Source: Phytopseudomonas seleniipraecipitans
GTDB taxonomy: Bacteria > Pseudomonadota > Gammaproteobacteria > Pseudomonadales > Pseudomonadaceae
Direction: 5' to 3'
DNA length: 64,000 nucleotides
NCBI RefSeq assembly: GCF_900102335.1
Contig: NZ_FNBM01000009.1
Location: 62,001 to 126,000 of the forward strand
In this document: positions 46,370-54,993 of the stretch, piece after piece
How the letters are laid out: the number at the start of each line of letters is the position of its first letter
How positions within the stretch are numbered: position 1 is the first letter of the stretch
Notes under the pieces: generated by a model
The model's input: the letters and a program-made list of their open reading frames with translations, nothing else
Database searches by the model: none
What the model was told of the DNA's origin: nothing
Made by a program: the position numbers and the translations under genes

Positions 46370-46655
46370 CGATGAAGCTCCTGGGGTGTGCAGAATCAGA
46401 CGGCGAATGATGACAGAGCGGGGCGCTGAGATGCGACCTGCAGCGGCGATTGATTGCCAGGTAAGTACAGCGCCCGCAGCCAACGTCGCGACACTCCAGC
46501 CTCACCCGGTACCCGCCCGGGATCACACGTGGCATCAAGCCGGTGGCAGTTTGTCTACGAAGGTGAGCAATGCCCAAAAACGTGAAGTGGCAGCCCTGGC
46601 GGTAACGCGACCACCACATCGGATAAGACTGATCGAAGGGGACAGACGCCCTTCG

Positions 46656-47432
46656 CTAGCGGACGTTTTTGCGCGTAGTTCGCTGATTACTGGCCCGCGC
46701 CCGGCGGAAATTCCAGCCGAGAAACAGCCGTGAAGCCAGGTTGTCACGGCTGTGCGGCTCACCGTAATGCAGCAATACCGTGGAACGCAGGGCCTTCGGG
46801 TCGCAGGGTTCGTTGGCATGCAGAGAGCGGTAGCCCCAGAAGAAATAGGCGTTACCCGGGACGATCTTGATTTTCACGGGTTTCAACCAGCCACGCTTGA
46901 CGGCAAAGGTGACCAGCTTCTGGGTCAGGGTATTTTGCATCAGCGCCTTTTCGGCGATGTTGGCGTACAGACTCGAACGGATATTGCGCAGGTTCGGGAA
47001 GAAGATGAAATCCCCGCAGTGGCGGCCCGCTGTGGGCGTAACCAGCGGGATAAGCGCGGTCAATGCCGCGGCGTCATAGTGGAAATAATAGGACTCGCGC
47101 TTGCCACTGGTGCCCTGCAGGCAACGCAATGCGGGGAAGATGGCCGGCGAACGCGGTGGTTGGCCGAGGCCTGCCTGATAAATCTGCCGAAAAAGATCGG
47201 TTACCTCAGGCGAAACACTCATCGCCTCAATAACACTGCCCCTGACTGCATCCCGGCCCTGCAGCGCAAAGTATTCCTGCTCATGCCGCGCCACCTCATG
47301 CTTCACATGGGCGCGGGCTGCCTCCAACTGTTCTTCTGATAAAAAACGCTCGATAACGGCGTAACCCTGTTGCTCCATTTCACTGACGATTCGCGGCACC
47401 ACCTGCGGATCGGCCTTGAGGAATTCGGGCAT
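46656..47432 (-). CDS. Phytanoyl-CoA dioxygenase (PhyH)-like Fe(II)/2-oxoglutarate oxygenase
   Basis: A 258-aa protein. The N-terminal helix and EQQGYAVIERFLSEEQLEAA are PhyH-like; candidate iron ligands are the HxD in YFHYDAAALTAL and the distal His of WGYRSLHANEP, with an Arg following (ALRSTVLLHYGEP). The substrate is not predictable. It is a single gene in an AT-richer setting, with no operon partner; the C-terminal tail is Arg-rich. Confidence 0.7.
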   Translation of the reverse strand: MPEFLKADPQVVPRIVSEMEQQGYAVIERFLSEEQLEAARAHVKHEVARHEQEYFALQGRDAVRGSVIEAMSVSPEVTDLFRQIYQAGLGQPPRSPAIFPALRCLQGTSGKRESYYFHYDAAALTALIPLVTPTAGRHCGDFIFFPNLRNIRSSLYANIAEKALMQNTLTQKLVTFAVKRGWLKPVKIKIVPGNAYFFWGYRSLHANEPCDPKALRSTVLLHYGEPHSRDNLASRLFLGWNFRRARASNQRTTRKNVR

Positions 47433-48061
47433 ACAGAGTCGCTCCTTAACTGAATATTTACAGCCTTGTTAGCGGCCAAGCCGACCGAGACGTCGACTCA
47501 TATCGAAGGCAGACAATAAATAGGTTGCTTTGCATATGTAGCGATTGAAATACCTCCCTGCCATGTTTCTGAGAATTTTCTGACTAGCGGTTTAATGGCC
47601 ATAAGCCGGCAAGCCAGCAGGAAATTAAAATAGTTGTACCGCCCACTATCACTACGCCAGCAACCGTCAGGCGTGCCCCTGGCTCCTATTCGGAACATGC
47701 AGGATAACCAGGCAGTGATCAGAAAATTTTAGGGGATATAGCGGTCTTCTATGCCGTAGATCCTTAACTAAAACCAAGTCCCATCCGCCATCACGAACTA
47801 ACCAGCAACAACAAGCGAAACGAGATGTGCGATGCGTCAACTTATACAGCGCGCGTACAAGCGAGGAATTAGTAAAATTATTTATGAATATCATAAGTGG
47901 CCGCTTCATGACCGCTTACTCCTTATAGATACTGGCAATTCACTATAACTTTAACCGCCTGTCATAACATGGAAAAAAATGGCGAACGAATCAAATACTC
48001 GCTCTTTCATACTAGGTGTGAGGCAGTCGTCTTACGCACTTAACTTAAGAGGAATGCAACC
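47433..48061. other. AT-richer intergenic region without a supported gene
   Basis: About 630 bases with visibly lower GC than the core. Short open frames exist but none has a good ribosome site plus plausible protein. The last 50 bases include AAGAGGAATGCAACC before the KGG-repeat gene and presumably its promoter. Confidence 0.6.
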
Positions 48062-48364
48062 ATGACCAACAACAACCCTGGCAATTTTGCGAATGACCGA
48101 GAGAAAGCATCTGAAGCGGGTCGTAAGGGAGGTGAAAACAGCGGCGGGAATTTTGCCAATGATCCAGAGCGCGCTGCCGAGGCCGGCCACAAGGGTGGGC
48201 AGAACAGCGGCGGCAATTTCGCTAACGACCCAGAGCGCGCTGCAGAAGCCGGCCGTAAGGGAGGACACAACAGCGGTGGCAATTTTGCCAACAATCCCGA
48301 GCGGGCCGCAGAGGCGGGTCGTAAAGGCGGCCAAAACAGCCATGGCGGCAATAATGGCTCGTAG
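48062..48364 (+). CDS. KGG-repeat general stress protein (Con-10/GsiB-like)
   Basis: A 100-aa hydrophilic, glycine-rich protein made of four near-identical units of about 22 residues, each NFANDPERAAEAGRKGGQNS-like. This is the KGG stress-induced motif found in Con-10 and GsiB, linked to desiccation, osmotic or sporulation stress and likely intrinsically disordered. AGAGGA precedes the ATG. It is followed by a strong terminator and is monocistronic. Confidence 0.9.
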   Translation: MTNNNPGNFANDREKASEAGRKGGENSGGNFANDPERAAEAGHKGGQNSGGNFANDPERAAEAGRKGGHNSGGNFANNPERAAEAGRKGGQNSHGGNNGS

Positions 48365-48370
48365 CATTTC

Positions 48371-48400
48371 TATAAAGGCCCGGCATGCCGGGCCTTTATA
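48371..48400. terminator. Perfect palindromic terminator
   Basis: A fully symmetric 30-base palindrome (TATAAAGGCCCGGCA and its complement) lies directly after the KGG-repeat gene. Confidence 0.85.
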
Positions 48401-48457
48401 GCGGTGTCGTTGGTGTTAGAACCGGGACGGGGCCGCTAAAAGGAGATTGAAAGCGCT

Positions 48458-48739
48458 TTGAATAAAATCAAATTCCTGGATGCAATGGCATTCGTTGCCC
48501 GGTACTTCAAGCCGTTGCATCTTCAGGCTTCGCTACACCGCCCACTCACCGTCACTATCGAAGTCAAAGATCCAGACACTGAGCTATTCGTCAAAATTCA
48601 AGATTACCCCATTGGCACCGCGCTAAGTTGCGGTGCCATCATGGAACTGATAGCGAATATAGAAGCACAGGTCGAAAAAACACACCCGACCATCTATGCC
48701 TTCCATTGCGGGAGAAGACACGTTGTTTCTCGACGCTGA
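48458..48739 (+). CDS. DUF1652-like small protein
   Basis: A 93-aa protein starting at TTG 48458 with AAAAGGAG about 15 bases upstream. The core (YFKPLHLQASLHRPLTVTIE, then SCGAIMELIANIEAQVEK) has the pattern of the Pseudomonas DUF1652 family, where a hydrophobic strand pair is followed by an SRAIAELI-type helix. Function unknown. The match is from memory of the family pattern and moderate. Confidence 0.6.
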   Translation: MNKIKFLDAMAFVARYFKPLHLQASLHRPLTVTIEVKDPDTELFVKIQDYPIGTALSCGAIMELIANIEAQVEKTHPTIYAFHCGRRHVVSRR

Positions 48740-48987
48740 CGAAAGCGTGATATTCGCGGTACCTATTTATGTCTCAGGAACCTCCTGGGTCAATGCGTAT
48801 CGGCACGCCGCACGCCCTATAAGCGAACGCTAGCCCTACTATCGACGCCTGCTCAGGGAATCAGCAGCGCTTCAGCTTTCTGACTCCTGTACGTTCCAGT
48901 ACGGCTGACCGTGGCCTCGATCACTTACTTGATCCATTCCCCATTTGAGCGGTCTTAACGCAAGGTAGATAGCATAGCGGAGCGACC

Positions 48988-49680
48988 ATGAGCGCATTCG
49001 ATTGGCAGCGTATGCTGCTGGGGGATTTCCCTTTTTTATTTCTGGGAGAAGTAGCCTTTCGAGCGGCGTTCGCGTTCCTCGTCGTTTTTGTCTTCTTGAA
49101 AGTCAGTGGCCGGCGTGGGATTCGACAGCTGTCGCTGTTCGAGCTGGTGGTGATCCTCACGTTAGGCTCAGCCGCGGGCGACGTCTCGTTCTACGAGGAT
49201 GTTCCGCTGCTACCAGTGGCAATGGTCTTCGTCACGTTGCTGGTGCTGTACCGTGCGACCGTTCTGACCATGAGCCACAGCGAGCGCTTTTCCAACTGGA
49301 TGGAAGGCAAGCCAGTCACCATCATCAAGGACGGGCTGTACGAGCTGAACAGCCTGGACTACATGAATATCTCTTCCGACGAGTTCTTTATGGAGCTGCG
49401 TCAGCAAGGCGTCGAACACCTCGGCCAGGTGCGCCTGGGCATTCTTGAAACCGACGGCGATGTGAGCCTGTACTTCTACTCTGCCGAGGCAGTCAAACCC
49501 GGCCTTTCGGTGTTACCAAGCGAGCATCGCACCGACTATCAGCACGTGCCTGAAACCGCCGTTTATGCCTGTACACGCTGCGGCCACACACAGCTCATGG
49601 AGCGCCAGCAGGAAGCCGCCTGCCCACGTTGCGAACAGGTTATCTGGTCGCGGGCATTGCACCATCCACGCACGCGCTGA
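48988..49680 (+). CDS. DUF421 (YcaP-like) membrane protein with C-terminal zinc ribbon
   Basis: A 230-aa protein. Three N-terminal spans (LFLGEVAFRAAFAFLVVFVF, then LFELVVILTLGSAAGDV and LPVAMVFVTLLVLYRATVL) match DUF421; the cytoplasmic part has the family segment NWMEGKPVTIIKDGLYELN and DEFFMELRQQGVEHLGQV. Unlike plain YcaP, it ends in two CxxC knuckles (CTRCGH and CPRCEQ), likely a zinc ribbon. Function of the family is unknown. Confidence 0.85.
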   Translation: MSAFDWQRMLLGDFPFLFLGEVAFRAAFAFLVVFVFLKVSGRRGIRQLSLFELVVILTLGSAAGDVSFYEDVPLLPVAMVFVTLLVLYRATVLTMSHSERFSNWMEGKPVTIIKDGLYELNSLDYMNISSDEFFMELRQQGVEHLGQVRLGILETDGDVSLYFYSAEAVKPGLSVLPSEHRTDYQHVPETAVYACTRCGHTQLMERQQEAACPRCEQVIWSRALHHPRTR

Positions 49681-49744
49681 GGAGTGGCTCTACGTATTGC
49701 ATCCCCAGGCACGTATGGGCGCGACGCAGGCCTGAGTGCGGGAA

Positions 49745-49776
49745 GCTGACCGCAGCCTTCCGTGGCTGCGGTCAGC
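49745..49776. terminator. Bidirectional hairpin between DUF421 and lipoprotein genes
   Basis: A perfect 13-bp stem (GCTGACCGCAGCC / GGCTGCGGTCAGC) with a 6-base loop between two converging genes. T runs are lacking. Confidence 0.65.
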
Positions 49777-49796
49777 CCTATTCCATGGTTACAACG

Positions 49797-50132
49797 TTAG
49801 TTAGAGAACGGTGTCAGCGGGCCGCCGCGAGTACCTTTGAGCTGGCAGGTAGCGAATGGCTTCATCATCCCCATCGAGGAAAATGCCAGCATGCCGCCCG
49901 TGGCGCCGCTCGGAACGGTGCAGTTGTAATCACCGGAAGCCGTGCGCGCGAGGTAGTAGGTCTGCGTTGAATCGCTGCGCACATTGGAAACACTCCGCAC
50001 CGGCTCGCCGATGTTGGTTTCCGAGAGTGTCTTGAGATGGTCTTCGGTCGGTTTGATATTGCTGCAGCCGGCAACGCCAACGAACAACGCGCCGAGCACG
50101 GCGATAGTGGTGATGGGTGAACGCAGCTTCAT
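49797..50132 (-). CDS. Small lipoprotein, unknown function
   Basis: A 111-aa protein beginning MKLRSPITTIAVLGALFVGV and lipobox VAGCSN. The mature part has SNVRSDSTQTYYLARTASGD followed by a Cys-containing strand (YNCTVP) and TCQLKG, so a disulfide is possible. ATG 50132 was preferred because it begins the signal peptide and is preceded by AAGGAAGCC. Similar small lipoproteins occur across Pseudomonas, with no known role. Confidence 0.8.
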   Translation of the reverse strand: MKLRSPITTIAVLGALFVGVAGCSNIKPTEDHLKTLSETNIGEPVRSVSNVRSDSTQTYYLARTASGDYNCTVPSGATGGMLAFSSMGMMKPFATCQLKGTRGGPLTPFSN

Positions 50133-50385
50133 GGTGGGCTTCCTTTTTCGGATTCTAATAATTCTCCGCAACGCGCCAGCGGCCCACGCAGCAGGCACTG
50201 CGCGGCATGGGTTTGGAGCGCTGGAGATGCCCAAAAAAGATATCGTCGCCTCAAGCAAAGATCATTAGCACAAGCGTGCTAATGGCACTCTGGCAGGCCC
50301 ACTGCGCGTTGAGGTGTGTTCGCCAAGCCAGGAAACCCCTTGCCACCGAGGCCGTTCCGGTGCATCAAAAGGCAGTCGCAAAAAC

Positions 50386-51738
50386 CTATTTTTCTACCTC
50401 GCTGGCGATGCTGTAGTCGTCAGCATCAAGCGGCCGAACGCCGCCAGCGCGGGTGATGCCGTACATCACCACCCCCGTCAGCAGCAACGCGCCGGCACGC
50501 AGCCAGGTTTCCAGATCCTGCTGCGTCATTAGCAGCAGGCACGAGGCAACGCCCAACACCGGCACCCAGGTTGGCACGCGAAAATGATCCGTGGTGGCCT
50601 TGTCACGGCGCAGCACCAGCACAGCCAGGTTGGTGCTGATGAACACGAACAGCAGCAACAGCACCACGGTTTGCGCCAGGGTCGCCAGCGAGCCAGTGAG
50701 CGTGAGCACGATAGCCACCAGCGTCGTCGCCGCGATGGCCATGCCAGGCGTACGCCGCGTTGACAGCACACCGGCCAGTGCACTGGGAAGCAGCCCCTGC
50801 TGGGCCATGCCGTAGGCCAGGCGGCTGGCCATGATCATCGTCAGCAGCGCGCCGTTGGCCACGGCGATCAGTGCAATAAACGCGAACAGCTGCGGCGAGA
50901 TTCCTAAACCCGAGGCTTTTACCACCTCCAGTAGCGGCGCAGTGGAGGTGGCTAATTGCTCGACCGGCATCACCACCGCCGCGGCGATGGCAACGGCCAT
51001 GTAAACCACGCCGGCAATCAGCAGTGCGCCGAACAATGCACGTGGGTAGGTCTTGCGCACATCGCGAATTTCTTCCGCCAGGTTGGCCGAGGTTTCGAAG
51101 CCCACGAACGAATAAAAGGCGAGGAGCGCGGCACCAAGCACCGCGATGGCCGGGTTTACCCCTGCCTTGAATTCGACGACTCGGCCCAGGTCTGCCTCTC
51201 CGCTTCGGAAGAACCAGGCCGCCGCGAACACTACCAGCAGCAAGCCGGAAAGCTCGATGGTCGTCATCACCAGATTGGCAGACAGCGACTCCTTGATGCC
51301 GCGCGCATTAAGCAGCGCGATAACCACCAGGAAAACCAGCGCCGCGATGTGCGCCGGTATGTCCACGAAGGCTGACAGGTAATCTCCGGCAAATGCCAGC
51401 GAAAGCCCGGCCGCGCTGGTGACTGCAGCGGCGAGCATGCAAAAACCCACCAGGAACGAAACCAGTGGCGACCGGTACGCCTTGGCAGCAAACACCGCCG
51501 AGGCGCCGGCATGGGGATACTTGGTCACCAGCTCGGCATACGAGCCTGCAGTCAGCAAGGCGAAACCCAAAGCGACCAGCAAGGCCACCCAGACAGCGCC
51601 ACCGACCTCTCCAGCAATAACGCCCGCCAGCGCATAGACACCGGCGCCCAATACGTCGCCGAGGATGAATAGCATCAACATCGGCCCCGTTACGGCGCGT
51701 TTCAAGGTGGGGCTGGGCTGAGTCTTCGACACTGGCAT
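50386..51738 (-). CDS. APC superfamily amino acid permease
   Basis: A 450-aa membrane protein with about 12 hydrophobic spans. TM1 contains the unwound substrate-site motif GDVLGAGVYALAG, TM6 the FYSFVGFETSANLAEE motif that marks amino acid/polyamine/cationic amino acid transporters, followed by RDVRKTYPRAL. The substrate cannot be assigned. It stands alone, with 365 bases of non-coding DNA upstream. Confidence 0.9.
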   Translation of the reverse strand: MPVSKTQPSPTLKRAVTGPMLMLFILGDVLGAGVYALAGVIAGEVGGAVWVALLVALGFALLTAGSYAELVTKYPHAGASAVFAAKAYRSPLVSFLVGFCMLAAAVTSAAGLSLAFAGDYLSAFVDIPAHIAALVFLVVIALLNARGIKESLSANLVMTTIELSGLLLVVFAAAWFFRSGEADLGRVVEFKAGVNPAIAVLGAALLAFYSFVGFETSANLAEEIRDVRKTYPRALFGALLIAGVVYMAVAIAAAVVMPVEQLATSTAPLLEVVKASGLGISPQLFAFIALIAVANGALLTMIMASRLAYGMAQQGLLPSALAGVLSTRRTPGMAIAATTLVAIVLTLTGSLATLAQTVVLLLLFVFISTNLAVLVLRRDKATTDHFRVPTWVPVLGVASCLLLMTQQDLETWLRAGALLLTGVVMYGITRAGGVRPLDADDYSIASEVEK

Positions 51739-52103
51739 GGCATGCTTCCTGATAAGTACGCAGCTCCCCGAGGACGCTGCCTGTAGCCGGATGGGTTCCG
51801 GCCGCTCACTTTCTGGAAGATGCCAGCCGCACTGAAAGATTCAACAAGCCAGCCGGCTGGCAGTACTAACGCCTTCATCCGCCGACTGGCATAGCGGCGG
51901 TATACCGCATCAATGGCATTTTATAGCCAGCTACCTGCAGTGACGATAACCATATGCGTGATCATTGATGCGCAAGTACGGGGTCAGAAGGAGCTCCTCC
52001 TGATGCAAGAATTTGACGAATAACCGCATCGATACAGCGAAACGGCCTCAACCCGCAGTGCATAAATGGTCTGCAGCGGGATTAAAGGAATTGAGCCCAC
52101 GAA
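51739..52103. other. Intergenic region without a supported gene
   Basis: Upstream DNA of the permease gene. It contains AT-rich patches suitable for a promoter (around 51900-51930) and a short AGGAGCTCCT palindrome near 51990, but no gene. Confidence 0.55.
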
Positions 52104-52283
52104 TCAATGAACAGTGACGGTTAATTGCAGCTTACCGCAAGGCCAGTCCGGCGTATCACCGCGCTCTCCACACGCCACACATACATAGCCCTCGCCCGGC
52201 AGGCCAAGATAATACGCCTTGCGTACCAGAGGGTGACTGCAGTTCTTGATCCGCTTCGCTGTCTGTACGGATTTCTTTCGCAT
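52104..52283 (-). CDS. Small cysteine-containing basic protein, unknown
   Basis: A 59-aa protein from ATG 52283 (an in-frame TTG at 52298 is the alternative). A basic N-terminus (MRKKSVQTAKRIKNCSHP) is followed by GEGYVCVACGERGDTPDWPC. The CxH plus CxxC spacing suggests a small zinc-binding site. The gene starts immediately after a hairpin with eight T's. No family recognised. Confidence 0.5.
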   Translation of the reverse strand: MRKKSVQTAKRIKNCSHPLVRKAYYLGLPGEGYVCVACGERGDTPDWPCGKLQLTVTVH

Positions 52284-52296
52284 TCGAAAAAACCTC

Positions 52297-52320
52297 AAAA
52301 AAAACCCGCACGCATGCGGG
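52297..52320 (-). terminator. Hairpin plus T8 just upstream of the small gene
   Basis: On the minus strand CCCGCA-CGCA-TGCGGG forms a 6-bp stem (52305-52320) followed by eight T's (52304-52297). It ends 14 bases before the small gene's ATG. Confidence 0.6.
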
Positions 52321-52713
52321 CCAATCCACCCATGAACTTGTCGTCTATCCCAGACTGAACCTGCAGCCTGTAAACCGTAAAACTGTACACTCTTATTTGA
52401 TCATATAGGAGAACGCACAGTGGTTAGTGTGCAGTCGCAAATTCGTAATTCAAGGAGGGAGACGAATGGTGAATTTTTCTTTGCTGTAAAATTTAATAAG
52501 CCCTGCTGATCTAACTATTCAGAAACTTATACAGATACATGTACAACGCAGGACAAATAAAGCAGCGTACAACAATCGACTTATTTCTTACTTATTGAAT
52601 GGATCTCCCATCTGCCAAGCGAACTTGCAGCACGTCAGGCTATGACGCACCACGTGTAACTTGCTGTCCACTTTAAGCTACGCATTACCGCTGTCGGTTA
52701 GCTCCGTCTCGAC
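52321..52713. other. AT-rich intergenic region with one micro-ORF candidate
   Basis: No normal gene. A GTG-started 29-codon frame at 52420-52509 (+) is preceded by TAGGAG; its product would be MVSVQSQIRNSRRETNGEFF and nine more residues. Nothing supports it beyond the ribosome-site match. The rest is AT-rich and empty. Confidence 0.4.
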
Positions 52714-53241
52714 TTACCAGCCAAGTCGTTTGGTGATTTCGCGGCGATACGGCGTATCGATCTGCTCGGGCACCTGTTTAAAATAGTCGAGCGCGTGCTC
52801 ACGAGTTTCGCCCGCCAGGCTATCGAGGTAGACAATGGCATCCTCGATAGACGGAACCTGACCTTCCCTTTCGCCGAGCCTGGGGGGCAAGGCGGTCCAT
52901 ATCACGGCGTCCAACTGACGGGCCGAAGCCCATTCGGCAAGCTCTCCGGTAGGCGACTCGCCTACCACCAGAACACCAATCGCATCCTGCCGTTCAGTGG
53001 CTATCTGCTCACGCTTACGCAGCGCTTCACAGGCTTCGCCGATGGAATGAACATCTAACCTCGCCCAAAGCACCCTGCACGGCGGTGCATTCATGCAGAT
53101 GACGGTAGCAAGCTCGCCGCCGTCACTGGGCCGTGAAAACTCGATAGGAAACATGGGTCCATCGGTGAACCAATCACCGGTTACAGGCAGGTCGCCGGGT
53201 TTCCATATCAATGAGCCCCAGCCAAGGCACGCAATAACCAT
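52714..53241 (-). CDS. Gamma-glutamylcyclotransferase-like protein
   Basis: A 175-aa protein. The N-terminal VIACLGWGSLIWKPG resembles the YGSL substrate loop of the gamma-glutamylcyclotransferase fold, and EFSRPSDGGELATV and LWARLDVHS follow, but the catalytic Glu position cannot be confirmed by eye. The ATG at 53241 has AAGGAG 8 bases upstream. No partner genes; function not assigned. Confidence 0.6.
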   Translation of the reverse strand: MVIACLGWGSLIWKPGDLPVTGDWFTDGPMFPIEFSRPSDGGELATVICMNAPPCRVLWARLDVHSIGEACEALRKREQIATERQDAIGVLVVGESPTGELAEWASARQLDAVIWTALPPRLGEREGQVPSIEDAIVYLDSLAGETREHALDYFKQVPEQIDTPYRREITKRLGW

Positions 53242-53591
53242 TCATCGAGCTCCTTGAAGGTATGAATTCCAGCAACCATGTGGATGTCATCTGGCGAGGA
53301 GTATCTCTTCGATCTCCACCCGAGGTGGGCAGGTAAACATGCTCCCGGCGGTAATGAGCAGGCTCCGTAAAACACAGGGCTTCTGCCGCTACAAGTCTGA
53401 AAGAGCAAACAAGACGGTAGTGCCGCGACATCGACGGACGGCGAGCAAAGAACCACGCCCGCCTTGCGCCATGGCGGCCGACTGCTGATCTTTCCGAAAT
53501 AGGACACGAGCACGCCCGATCAGGCGCTTGCGCTTGCTCCGATATGCGCGCCGAGAAAGCCTAACTGTCAGGCTATGGAGCTACTTTTTAT
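53242..53591. other. Region upstream of the GGCT-like gene without a supported gene
   Basis: Overlapping minus-strand frames exist here but their products (Cys/Pro-rich, low complexity) do not look like proteins, and they conflict with each other. It may hold the remains of a decayed gene. Confidence 0.4.
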
Positions 53592-53628
53592 TCTGTAGAT
53601 TCAAATATGCTATATTTTTATCTACAGA
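53592..53628. promoter_or_regulatory. Operator palindrome and -10 element of the Xre-RES module
   Basis: TCTGTAGAT (53592-53600) and ATCTACAGA (53620-53628) form a perfect 9-bp inverted repeat with a 19-base spacer containing TATATT (53611-53616), a good -10. It lies 18 bases before the antitoxin start, the expected site for antitoxin autoregulation. Confidence 0.7.
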
Positions 53629-53646
53629 CTAAAACGAGTAGCGCAC

Positions 53647-54054
53647 ATGACGTTGGCAGTCCTTCAGGCTCAGGATTTTTCGAAAAGCCAATGCGCGACC
53701 GGTTTGCGGGCGGCGTTGAATGTCCTGGATAAATGGATGGCGTCTTGCGAGCAGGCCTGCCGGGTGCTGCGCATTTCTCGTAGCACCTATAACCGCGCCG
53801 GCCAAAAGGATTCGACCTGGGCGGTGAGCCTGGATGCTGATCAAATGCAGCGCATCAGCCTGGTGCTGAATATCCACGCAGCGCTGCGCCTGGTATTTGA
53901 TAACCCGGAAAATGTTTACGGTTTTCCCAAGATGGACAACCACAACGCATTCTTCAACGGGCGCGCGCCTCTCGACATCATGGCCCAGGGAGACATGATC
54001 TCGCTGTACGAGACATTCCGGCGAATCGACGCCCTGCGAGGTGCCCAGTGGTGA
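53647..54054 (+). CDS. Antitoxin of the Xre/MbcA/ParS (DUF2384) family
   Basis: A 135-aa protein. The N-terminal half is a helix-turn-helix-like segment (QACRVLRISRSTYNRAG), and the C-terminal half is the toxin-binding DUF2384 domain (RISLVLNIHAALRLVFDNPE, FFNGRAPLDIMAQGDMISLY). It neutralises the RES toxin encoded downstream and probably represses the promoter through the palindrome. Stop overlaps the toxin start. Confidence 0.92.
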   Translation: MTLAVLQAQDFSKSQCATGLRAALNVLDKWMASCEQACRVLRISRSTYNRAGQKDSTWAVSLDADQMQRISLVLNIHAALRLVFDNPENVYGFPKMDNHNAFFNGRAPLDIMAQGDMISLYETFRRIDALRGAQW

Positions 54055-54749
54055 AGAGCAGCGACCTTCCGCTGCTGGAAGGTCATAGCCTGCCAGCCTA
54101 TCGCCTGGTCAACTCGAAGTTTCCGCCTATCGCCCTGTTCGATGATGTCGCCAGCGAAGACGACTTCGAAGCCCTTTATCAAATCCAGGCAATAACCAAC
54201 CCCCGACTGCAGAATGAAATTGGCAGCCTGGAGCTGATCGCTCGTGATCAGATTCCCTTTGGCATTCCCGGCTGCTCATATGCCATAGCGCCGTTCACTC
54301 ACGTGAACCCGGCAGGCTCACGTTTTAGCAGCGGCGGCTTCGGCGTGCTCTACCTGGCCGACCGGATGGATACAGCGATCGCCGAGGTACGCCACCACCA
54401 GCAATATTATTGGTCGAATGTCGCCGGACTAAACTACGAACGCTTCGTTTTCAGGGGGCTGACGGTTAATTTCAGCGAAGCCGGACTAAGGGACGCCACG
54501 GTATTGCCGTTGTCAGACCCGATCTATGCGCCCGATGATTACAGCCGATCAAATGCCTTGGGAGCGGAGGTCAAGCAGGCCGGCGACGCGGGCATTCGCT
54601 ATCGCTCGGTGCGCGCGCCAGGCGCTATCTGCTGGGCCTTGCTAACGCCGCGGCTGGTAACCTCGGTCCTCCAGGCGGCGCACTTCGAGATGGTATGGAG
54701 CGGGCAGATAATCAGCGTGAGCCAGATCAAGATGCTGCCAGACAGGTAA
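54048..54749 (+). CDS. RES-domain toxin (NAD+ phosphorylase/hydrolase)
   Basis: A 233-aa RES protein that degrades NAD+ when free of antitoxin. The family Arg is in PAYRLVNSKFPP, the Glu in DTAIAEVRHH, the Ser in GIRYRSVRAPG, with GGFGVLYLADR between. Two consecutive GTG codons (54048 and 54051) overlap the antitoxin stop; either may be used. Confidence 0.92.
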   Translation: MVKSSDLPLLEGHSLPAYRLVNSKFPPIALFDDVASEDDFEALYQIQAITNPRLQNEIGSLELIARDQIPFGIPGCSYAIAPFTHVNPAGSRFSSGGFGVLYLADRMDTAIAEVRHHQQYYWSNVAGLNYERFVFRGLTVNFSEAGLRDATVLPLSDPIYAPDDYSRSNALGAEVKQAGDAGIRYRSVRAPGAICWALLTPRLVTSVLQAAHFEMVWSGQIISVSQIKMLPDR

Positions 54750-54951
54750 CGCTGGCGCTGAAGCACGTTCGCAACCCTCCACGCATGCACGCTCACGCCT
54801 AACCAAATCGGCCGACTCGCAGATGCACCAGTCACCGCTCTCCCCGTTGAGCAGTCACGGCTGCAGCGTTAGATGAATGCCTTTAGGCAACTCCCAGCCT
54901 ATCTGTAATGGCTCGCTGAGCTGCTATTGCGCGCCCATCAGAATGCAAAAA

Positions 54952-54973
54952 GCCCAGCGCAGTGGCTGGGCTC
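54952..54973 (-). terminator. Terminator of the small acidic protein gene
   Basis: AGCCCAGC / GCTGGGCT form an 8-bp stem with a 6-base loop; on the minus strand TTTTGCA follows. It lies 20 bases past the gene end. Confidence 0.75.
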
Positions 54974-54993
54974 GTATTACCGGCGCGGGGTGA

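Noticed and set aside
47836..47946. Plus-strand frame reading MRQLIQRAYKRGISKIIYEY in the AT-rich gap
   Set aside because: Only about 37 codons with no ribosome site; could be a remnant but is not supported.
48032..48367. Minus-strand hydrophobic frames
   Set aside because: Antisense to the KGG-repeat gene; the repeats there create repetitive antisense frames.
53208..53513. Minus-strand frame of 101 codons upstream of the GGCT-like gene
   Set aside because: Low-complexity Cys/Pro/Ser-rich product, overlap with the downstream gene and with another frame, no ribosome site.
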